Shown here: in pieces, positions 51,001 to 61,700 of the stretch
Layout of the letters: the number at the start of each line of letters is the position of its first letter
Position numbering within the stretch: position 1 is the stretch's first letter
NCBI GenBank assembly: GCA_008694505.1
Contig: VZDJ01000056.1
Location: forward strand, 4,591,205-4,655,204
From: Cyanoderma ruficeps
Taxonomy: Eukaryota; Chordata; Aves; Passeriformes; Timaliidae
Direction: 5' to 3'
Length of the DNA: 64,000 nt
The notes under the pieces: model-generated
Database searches by the model: none
Told to the model about the DNA's origin: nothing
What the model saw: only the letters and a program-made list of their open reading frames with translations
Made by a program: the position numbers and the translations under genes

Positions 51001-54000
51001 TGAGGACACTGCTCACCACTAACCCACACTTCCTAATTAAAGAATTCTGTCACTGTGAACCTTTACGTATGACTACGTTATGATCTTTCCTGCCTAATCT
51101 GCTTTGAAGGGCTAATTAATAGTAACCCACACCAGCCAATACAGATAGACTAAAGTAAAAAGAGAATTAGATATACATTATCTGGAAATAATGTTCACTC
51201 TCTGAAAAACAGCTGAAGAACTTTATTGACTTAACTCATTTAACAAATGAAACTTAAGTAATTCATTGACAAGGCAGAAGAACGGCAGGACTAAAAGCCT
51301 ATTAAATAATTTTTTCTAACAGACATCACACTGCATTGGCTGTAAATTACTAGTGTAATTAATTAATTAAGACTTAAATATTTCAGTGATTAATTTCTAT
51401 TAAAAATTCATAAAACATAATGACACTTAGGGAGAGAGATTATGGTTACTAGCATTTATTGACTGGGCTATAAAAAAATCTATTTAGAAAAAGAACTCTC
51501 CTAGTTGAGCCTCAGAACACCAAAAGCATTTATTGCAAACACTGTGAAAACAAAGTGCTGATATTGCTCATACTTTTGGTGCATTTTCATTTTTCATTTG
51601 AGGATCACTTTTAGCAGATGCTATTTAGGGACACTTATGCAACTCAACCGACGCACACAGAATTTCCAAGTGATCTGATCCCAAACCTACACGGATTTGG
51701 CTTGAAATGGTGGTGCACCTTGCCCAAATATCTCAGCTTCCTCTCCTGTGTTCCCTGCTGAGCTCTTGGCACATCAAACCCAACCTGCAGACAAGATCCT
51801 GCCAGCCTTTCCCACCCAATCTCAGCCCTGTGTCCCTCTGCATTCCTCTTGAGCGTCCTCCTTCCCCAGCCTCTTACTTCAGGTACTGCCTCCCAGCATA
51901 AACTAAATTCTGTCTGCAACAAATGGCAGAGTCCCTTTTTAGTTTTCTTTTGTTCTATCACCTTGGAGCAAACTACTCATCTCAGCTTTCCCATAAAAAC
52001 CAAGATGATTTCCTTTTGTCCCTCTTCCTCACTAAAGCCCTGTCACACCCGGAGGGACCAGGATAGCAGTGCACAGGAGCAGCAAAGCCACACGAGGCAC
52101 GCGGTGCCTACACAGACAACATTTCCCTCCCACCTGCAGGAGATACTCACAGTTTTTAAAACCAGCAGGGGACACCAGATTACCGACACTGACCTCTGTT
52201 TTACGGCACATTAGATTCCTCCCAATTACCATTCCACTGAGATCTGCAGGTTCAGACCAACCAGCTGACTTTGCAAGAACAGGGCTAACCTGTTCCATCC
52301 CACAGGAAGTCATAACAAGGAAAAGAAATTTAGAGGAGAATCAAAAGAAAATAATTTCCTGGCATTCCAACCTTAGCTGTTATCAATGCATATTGCATTT
52401 CACTTCATCTCCTACATAACTCTCAGCATATTCAGCAGCTCTGATGGAAATCAGCATGGTAGAATGGCAACAAACATACCCAGGGCTCTTCAACCCTCTT
52501 GGCTGTATCATTTCTATTTATCTGTTGTCTGCGTAAGTCCCTTTATTATAAAACTCTTTCTTGAGGCTAAACATTAATAAGAGATACTGCAAACTCAAAG
52601 CTCAAGTTTTCTCCAAGCTCCATAGAATTTATAATCATTGCAAAAGCTTTTTTATATAAAAAGCTAATATTTTTAATCTTTTTTCTTTTTTGAATTAAAA
52701 GCCTCTTTCATATTTGATGTATTAACTGCATTAGCATTTGTTCTCTATGAATATCAAATATTGGTGATAATTATTTGCATGTTAATGATTATTAGTACAT
52801 CCAACTGGATGTGAACAATAAACAGAAAAAAGTTTAAAGTGAAAAGCACTTCACATTCTGTATTTCTGGAAAAGGATGGGAAGCTGTAATTACCAGTGAT
52901 TGCATCCAAGCCTTTAATGATCAAAGTGAAATCTAAGGTGAAACTAACATGAAAACTGTAAAGCAGTTTAACATAAGGTAAAGGGTTAAAATAGTTTATT
53001 AAAATTGGCTAGAAAACAGAATAAATTTTGTTTCTTTACATTTGCTCGGGTACAGAATTTTGAGTAATGTAAGCAGTTAAATAACCTTGTCCCTATAGCC
53101 CTCCTTAATTCTTTCAATAAATTTCTCTCCCGGTCTTATGCTTGGCTGGTTTTGCTTGTTTGTTTTAAAAGGAAAAAGATTATTTGGGGTCGAATTAGAG
53201 ACCTGATAAATGCAGGAGAATCTTGCTCAGCTAGTATTTTGGGGTTACTGTCCCTCCCTGTCCTTTCCTCTCAGTTTTGCTCCTCAGGGATGTTCTCTCT
53301 CTGCTCTCACAGAGGGTTTCTCCTGCTCTTTCAATCCCAGGACCTCCCCACCCTGCTGCCCATTGCCCGGCAGGCCGCTGGCGAAGGAGGGAGAGATGCC
53401 AAAGGGAGTCCCAGCAGCAGGGGTAGGGTCCAGCAGATCTCTCCACCCTGCCACCTTCCATGTACAGGGAAATTACCAGTCCTTTGGGATAAAAGCCGTG
53501 CCTTGGTGCCCAGGCTCAGGAAGGAGTGTGGCTCTGGACCCCACAGCGCTTTGGGGAGCAGCTGGTGCAGGGGAACAGATCACCCCATGTCCACCCCACA
53601 GGGACACCTCAGCTGCCAGGGTTTGTTCTCTTGGGAAAGGGGAATCTGCTTAGGGAAAAGGTGATTTATGCCCTGCTGGTTGTTTAAACAAAAGCTGCTG
53701 TGGGACAGTGAACACTTGGACTGTGCCCAGTGGGATTTGGGCTCCAGTTCTGGAGGGCACTTAGAAGTCTCTCAGCACAGGCCCAGCCAAACCCAGTTCC
53801 TGCTCTGGGGCAGGTCCTGACCTCACAGTGGCCTCGGCCCCAAGGCAGGGGTGACAGCCAGGCAGGGACACCAACACCTACACTGTGACAAGATCACCTC
53901 TTCTTTCTTTGTGAAAACCCAGCTTAATTGCAGTTTCATTCAAGATAATGACCTACATAATTTTCAATAATTGGATACAATTTATCTTTTCTTAATTAAA

Positions 54001-54930
54001 AAAATGGAAATTAGCAAAGGGAAGGGATACCAGAAAATGCTTCATTTGAAACCTCTTCATTAATTATCAGGATGTCTAAACACCATTTTGAGAACTGCAC
54101 TTACAGAACCAAAATCCAACTAAATTTTTTTTTTTCATAAATCTGTTGAGTTTACTGTAATTCTCCAATTAAAAAACAGCACATACTTCTAGGATATATC
54201 TTTTTTATTTGGGTACTGTTGGCTTCACTGCTAAAGTGAGTTATAAATCCACATATACTTTCATGAACAGGTAGCACAACCACCAGTATAAATGTGAATG
54301 TACACTCAGAACTCATTAAATGAAGATGCTTGAAACTCACTGACAGTCTTATAAATTGCTCAGATCTTCCCAGAATTTTTAGTGGACTTTGAATCAACCA
54401 CAGAATTCTTTAAATCCTCATTTTAAAATTAATTATTATAATTCACATCATGTTCCTTGCAACTAGATCTGGCATCAGCATTTGATAGATGAAACAAAAC
54501 AAGCCAGACTTGCAGACGCTGGGTATCCCTGTTATGTGGTTGCATATGACAGGAGTTTATAAACTCGGTGTAACACACTATATTTACCAAGTCTCATTTT
54601 ACATTTGTGGAGTTACTAAATTACTTTGACATATTCCCAGTTTATGTTCCATTACTGAAGAATAACTACACAACAGATGGCAGTGTGTTTGCATAACAAT
54701 TTTTTTGGGCAGGTCAATCTACAAGGTAGTTATAGGGATTGATATATATTGGTGAACATGGGAATTATTTTTGTACTATCAATCAGACAGTCAGTCAGTC
54801 AACAAGGTAATTTCTGTATTGCAAAGGAGAGGTTTAGCAAATGTATATCATTATGGACAACTCTTTAAAGAGCAAAGCCATAGCATCAAGAGTAGAGCCA
54901 GTAGATGGAAAATGATTCTTCTAAATATTC

Positions 54931-54968
54931 TTCTGAGGTACTTCAAAGTATTTCTGAGGTACTTCAAA
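54931..54968 (+). repeat. Short tandem duplication, 21-bp period
   Basis: ttctgaggtacttcaaa occurs at 54931-54947 and again at 54952-54968. Confidence 0.88.
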
Positions 54969-57900
54969 CGTCTGAGTCTTAAAAATAATATTAACAAAGA
55001 ATGACTATGAAATCATACTGGGATTCATTTGGTGTATGAATAAATATCTATAGCTTTATCTGTTGCACTCTTCAGCATTAAACAATAGATAATTATGGAC
55101 TATGTCATGTCAAGTGAAGATAATGTCTTGCAAATAAGGTAATAATTATAAAGGAAAGTTATGCTGCTTTGAGATCCATGTTGTTTATTTATTAAAAAAC
55201 AAAAAAGCAAATCCTAAGCAATACTCCGAGTCTTTGATTTCTATAATACAGCCAAAGATATTTGAATCAAAAGTTGCATTTTCTCCTTACTTCTTAGTCT
55301 AAGGGGAATTACTTTGTCTGTCTTACATCAATCACCACTCTGCAATGCTACATAACCTGATGGCACTGATTAATTCACTGGGACTGCTTGATCCTGTGTT
55401 AAGATGGAATGACTGGAGAGAGGAGGTAGAAAATTAGTCAACCTGCACCTCAGGATGTCTGGCTTCAATTTCCAGTCCTACCCTGGTGCTCTTGTCTGGA
55501 TGCAACTATTTGCATGTCAACAATTAAAACAGTGATTCATTCTCTCTAAGAATATAAAGCATTATATCAAAGCGAGGAACGGTTGTCACTTATAGTTTTT
55601 ATACATTGTAAGTGTTTCATTCAATTTTGTCTGCCTGTAAGAACTGAGAGGTGACATTCCAAGTAATGTTCATCCAAGGACACAGATAGTATTGATGACT
55701 TTGTGTCAAAGCAGTGAAACAAAATCATAACGAAAGAGTTAACAAAGCACTGTTAGTGTGTGTTCTTCCAGGGAACAATACAAAGACCTTATTAATTTAT
55801 GCCCTTTTTTAAAAAAGAACATGTCTTTTGGCATCCACTGCAATGTTTGACTGCCATTGGGGAGGGCAGGGAACAGCTGTTTTCCATGAGAAATCCTAGC
55901 TTGTCTCTGTGGGTGAGTATTTCTATTTGTATGTACCCTGCTCAGCGCCAGACCAGTAACTTTTAGTAATGCGTGCTCTGCCTTTGAGGCACAGGAAGGG
56001 TGAGGTGGTGTAATAATTTGGAGGCTGAAAATTCACTGCTTGATGCCTCCTGTAGTAAATTTGACCCTGGAATATTAAGGGGTGTTAAATAAATTGGACA
56101 AAGAGGTGTTTGGGGAGTAAAAGTGCCAGACACACTGCCATGAATGAGCAATTAGATGTTCACGAACCAGCTTATCGCAAATTACATGCCTGCAATATCT
56201 ATTACTGTAATGACCTTGAGAGTTGCCTCATATTCTTAACCTAATGAGCATGCTGTGTATAATCAATTACGTCTGCAATTAAAATTATAATTTGTCTAAC
56301 AAACTCTTCTTCACTTTCTGACAATTTTTAACAAAGTCTGTTACATACTGGTAAAAGATAAATATTAATTTTCTGTTGTTCTCTGGTTTGTTTTTTTTTT
56401 TCTTACTCTGTGGCTAATTTATTAAGTCATATTACCTCTCTCCATTATTTTTTAAGTTTTCAGCAGAATTTATTTAAGTTTCAGTCCTGAATGTCATGGG
56501 ATAATTACAACATTTAACAGCAATTTATCATTTCTCAATAGGGTTTGCAACCTGTCTTTGCCTGCATATTGAAATTTGTTTGCATGTTTCACTCAATGGT
56601 TACTGCAAATATTCTGCCTTTCACTTTTGCACAGATATTCCCTGTTTCACTGGGGTGACCAGAAGATATTCTACTGAATGGAGCTGACATCTGTTTGCCA
56701 GTCCAGACCTCCTGAGGTCAAGTCAACCCAACACAAGCAAAACACAGCCCTGACCATTAAGGAACAGGATGTCATTCATTGCAATCTGCTGCTAATTACA
56801 GAGTCACGCAGGCAGACCACTACAGAACAACTTTTTTTGCTTAGGTATCCAGGTGTTCAACAAATAAAAAGATTTATATAGAAATCCAACATGCTAATCA
56901 TAAGAAAACGGAAAGACATAGAAGAGAGGTTTTAAAAATGGCTCCATGCATTTTATGTAGTGAACAAGCAAAGCAAACCCTTCCAGATCTCAAGGAAGGA
57001 CAAGGTTGGCTTTTCCAATACACAGCTGGTTCAAGGGCCCTGAATCCCCATGCTGAACCCCGAGAGTTCTGAGTGAATCCATGTATCCCTCAGCCATCCC
57101 TCCTCTCTCCAGGACCACCACCGTGAGGGGACCCAGGGTCCTGCCCCTGCAGCACAAGGCCAGCAGCCTGGCCTCGGGCATGGGATGGGCAACAACCAGC
57201 CAGAGTCTCCAGGGCAGCACAGCAATGAAGCCCAGCTGGAACAGTGCTCTGCCCAAATCTTTGGGCTGTCCTAAGCCCTTCCCCGAGCCCAGCCGTGGGG
57301 AGCCAGCCCAGGGACATTCCCAGCAGGGCAGTGACTGAATGCACACGGGGCTGTACGGATGTGCAGAGCCCTGTGGCAGAACAAGATCTCATCTCCCCAC
57401 GGCAGGCTGCTGCCTGGCAAGCCCAGCAAAGCCGAGCAGAGTGCAGCCCTGGAGCCCATGGCCGGGGCGCTGGTGTGTGCCCTGAGATGTGCTGTTAGTG
57501 ACGGGGCCAGGCAGGGAGGCAGCCCCTGAGCCCTGGGGACACTGCGGGTCACAGCGCGGGCTGAGCAATCACACCCAGGAGTTTTCTCCTGGGACAGCCC
57601 TGCTTGGGTACCAAGCAGGAGGGAATTAGCTGAAAGGCTCATTTCCTGCTCTCCTGATCTGCTCTTAAAGCTCCCAATTAAGTGAAAGTACATCAAACTG
57701 CAGAGCTTTATTTGTTTATTACTTCCCTTCTCCAATGCAGCGTTTCTCTGGACTTACACGTACTTAGTGCTATGAAATACTGATGGATATCCAGACGTGA
57801 CAAGTGATGAAGCCGTTAGTTATATAAAATGAATCAAGTTTCCCACAGAAATGAGTTTCGTATCCTGTTGATTTTGTACCTTTGGAATGTGCTGCACCTG

Positions 57901-58560
57901 GATGGGCTCTGAAGGGTGAGTGACTGCTGTGCAGGACAGCTAAAAGCAGAGGAAATGGGGAAATAAAGGCCCCTTAAGGTACAGAAATACCCATGAGTCA
58001 CTTCTCTCAATATGCAACAGATAATGAATAAACTACCCTATATTTTGTATTTATTTTTGTCAACAAAATCTAATCAAAGTTCTTTTTTTTTTTTAGAAAC
58101 TCAATAGTTACATTAAATTAGATTACATAGAAAATTAAATCATAAATCCATGTAACTAGACCCTGCCTCTGTCTTGGCTGCTCCAAAACACAACTTTGCT
58201 CTCTTTAAATTCTAGGAGGCTGAGCATCCAAACTAGTTATGGATTTGATCATTTAATAACATGAAACAAGTAATTGTGTGGGGAAAAATTTATTATTTAA
58301 TTAGGCCTTACTGGTAATCAATAGCAATCTATTAATTCATTAATTTGCATATCCCTTGTTTTTATGTGTGTCCACAAATTCTGTTAGCCTTTTTTTGTTT
58401 TTTTTTAAATTGATGAACTTTCTGCCTTCACTATGCCAAAGAAGGTGCTGAAACTGTTTGTATTAAGCAGAGGAAGAAACGGAGCAGTGGAAATGCCTGT
58501 CTGCCCTACAGAACTGACTGCAGGACAAGATTTAGTGCTGAGAACAAAGAAAGAGAAATA

Positions 58561-58601
58561 AAACAATAATAAAAAAAAAAGAAATAAAAATAAAAAAATA
58601 T
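58561..58601 (+). repeat. A-rich low-complexity tract
   Basis: Runs of A broken by single T and G (aataaaaaaa, gaaataaaaat). No adjacent retroposon body was recognised, so it is not clearly a poly(A) tail. Confidence 0.85.
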
Positions 58602-58715
58602 TCTCACCAGGATCTGTGCATAGCTCTCATTAATGTTAATGTTAAGATACTAAATGGATATGCACTAAGGGGAGTTTATTTGAACTTAATAAATGCTGGT
58701 ATTTTTCTTCTTTGT

Positions 58716-58790
58716 GTTTTGGTTTGGTTTGGTTTTTTCTGTTGTTGTTGTTAGTTTTTTGTTTGGTTTGTTTTGTTTTTTTTTACTTTA
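58716..58790 (+). repeat. T/G-rich low-complexity tract
   Basis: Units of GGTTT, GTTTT and GTT ending in a T run. It resembles the reverse complement of the A/C tract at 6455-6555. Confidence 0.88.
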
Positions 58791-61700
58791 TAGTACTATA
58801 ACTGAACTTCCCCTGGTGATCTGAAAGAAATTTAAAGAAAAAATAAAAATGTTATATCGAATTATGCTTGATAGGTTATTTTCTCAAAATGCTATTTTTC
58901 ATTCAAAATTATTAGATTTACACGTATCACTAGGCTTAAATTATAAACTATATGAAATCAAAAGATTACTTGCAATTGCAGGATCAAAAATGTTTGTAAG
59001 GGATGGAAAATTCCCCATTGATTTAGTTCACATGTTTTCACAAGTGAATTGAACCATTTATACCAGAGAAAAATCTTGCCCCAGACACCAAGGTTGTGCT
59101 ACTTACATCAGGCTCAGACAATGGAAGACAGGTTATAAATCCATATTCTGCTGCATCATAATCCTGAATTTAACTCAGAGTGGCCTCACCAAAAGACACA
59201 ATTGAGAGAATGGTTTTTGTTGAGCCCAGAGATGACTTATTTGCAGGAAAAAAAAGATTCATTAAATGCAGCTTGAACTGATCCACTCCTCAATCTGGGC
59301 AGACTGACGACTCCCTAAAGATAACTCCCTTCCACATGAGGTGCTGGAAGGCCAGGTGAGGAAATATCACAGTGATATCACCTTTTCTATATCTTCTCAA
59401 TGGGAAATTAATAAAGCTCATTCATGGATCCATTAAAAAAAAAAGATAGTGTTTCCTCTGGGCACTGTCTTTACTTCAAATACGAAAAATTATAATTGAA
59501 ATCAGAGAAATTCAACATTCATGAAATCAGATAGAGGAATTATTCATCATTAGAAATTTTAACATCTTTACAAATAAGATCAAGACAATCATTCACATGA
59601 GCACTTTCCATCTGGTCTAGTTTATTTTCTTCCAGCCTCTCACAGAGAGAATTCATATCAGGGATTCCAGGCAGACTACATGAAATGAAGATTTCATGGT
59701 AGCAATGAAGGTGGTAACTCGCAAAATGTTATAAGTGGAAGAGAAAAGAAAATGGTTTGGTTTGTCTGACATAATAATGTAGGAGATTACCAAAGGAAAA
59801 ACCATTTTTCTCCTTCCAAAGGCCTGGGCAATCTAGCAAACACAGGGTATCTTTCCAATCTTCTGCTTTTACCACAGGCATAGATTTCCCCTGCCCCTTG
59901 CTCTGAACACTGCTGGGGGGGCTTTTAGCCCAGAGCTGAGCCTGTGCCCACAAACCCAGCCTGTTGCTATCTGTCCTCAGGGACCACCCCCAGGGGTTCC
60001 ACCCGTGCTGCAGAAGGGACCAGCTTGTCTGGGTTCTCCCACCTGGACACGCTGCCCTTCTCCCTGGGATCCCCTGCACACCCTGCACAAACCTCCACCT
60101 CCTGGGACAAGGGATAGAAGACAGGAAAGGGCAGGGTACAAGCAAGACACGGTGCAAAGGAAAACCTCAGAGTAAGAACAAGGCAGAGTGAGCCTGCACT
60201 GCCTCTGAAGGACAAGGCTCTTACCAAACCCAGCCCCTTCACCCGCTCAACAAAACAAGGATAACAACTTGGCCCTCCTTCGAATCACTTTTGCCACAAC
60301 AGTTTGGTTGGTAAAATAAAATTACCAGTCTTTTGCATGTAGCAAGGGACGGAGAACTTGTGAGAAGGACTGAGACATCTTAGAGTCCAGAAAAAGGCAG
60401 AGTGATGGAAAAGAAAATGTGTGTAGAGACATAATGATAAAAAAAAGAGAGTTTCAAGATGATTTTTATTTAGCTGGCCAATTATTACAAGTGAATTTAC
60501 CTCTCCGAGAGTGAACAGTTTATTTCCAAAGTAGGTAACTGTGTTAATACAGGGAATTAAAATTTCTCCTCACATTTTTTGTTTGTAATCTCAGTTAAGG
60601 AGACAGTGTAATTGTTGATAGATTAATTTTGGTTTTCCCCAATTTATGTCAATTGTGGCATCATTACTAAAATACCCAGAGATGCTTTTATTTACAGAAC
60701 TCGCTATTCAGAAGTTTCAATGATAATTTTTCTTTCCTTCAAAAGCAAGGGACTGAATAGTGGTTATATATTGAAAGAAAATCCTGAGCAGCAGCACCTA
60801 ATTCAGACAAAGAATAATTTATTTTAAAAATCCTAATCCTGAACTGGCAAGTTATCTACCAGTAAAACAGGAAATTTCTCTCCAGAAAGAGCCTGACAGC
60901 TGTGCTGAACTGCACTCATAGATGTTGATTTCTTTCATGTGATCCAAAGCTGAGAAGAGGCCAAACCTCTAACCCTGATTTTCCCAGGTAACTGCCTACA
61001 TTTACAGAAGAATCAGGCTTCGATTCATGACTATTCCTTTCTCTTTTTAAAGGCACAGCTCCTAACATTTGGTACGTGCACAATCCACCTGGAGACACTC
61101 AGAATTCTGCAAAAGGGAATGTTTGAGTGTTTCTCCCTGCAGGGAGTGCTGCACCTCACCTGCCTGGAAAAGCAGCACAGCACAAGCAACAAAGAATTTC
61201 TCAGTAGTTGTCACTGAAACTGCAAACCAGCCAAGCAGAGGGAGTCCAGAGCTCCAAACCCCACCCCTGGATGAGATGCTGCCTCGGGGAGTCCCCAGCT
61301 GAGCTGCACTGCACAAGTGCAGGGTTTTAGCAGCCCTGCATGCAAGGGAAAGGTCAATGAAATTTGTGAGCACATGAGCTGAGGAGGGGTCACCTGATAA
61401 AGCTCCATGAGACTGGATTTTAAGGGCATCTTTCAAATTTTTTCAAAGGACAGCTTAGCTTTAGGGAGTGAGCAGAAACCCAGCATATGAGTGGTCTTGC
61501 AAGCAGATTTCAGGAGAGATGGGGCAAATGAGGCTTGAGAGAAGGGTTTTGCTGTTTTGCAAGAAGCTCTTGGCTTGTCCAATGTGCAACACACCGCAGT
61601 ATCCTGAATTATTGGCTCCTTTTTTTAAACAGTAAAAATATTACCTACTTTTCACCCTGTCATCCTCTCTGGAGCTTGCTGAGCAAGTTTTATTCTATTA

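Noticed and set aside
53152..53664. 170-codon plus-strand open frame
   Set aside because: It falls in a GC-rich patch where stops are rarer, overlaps another long frame of equal quality, and shows no recognisable motif.
58490..58530. Second weak match to the preceding FHIT exon (ctgtctgccc)
   Set aside because: There is an in-frame stop and no donor GT at the required position.
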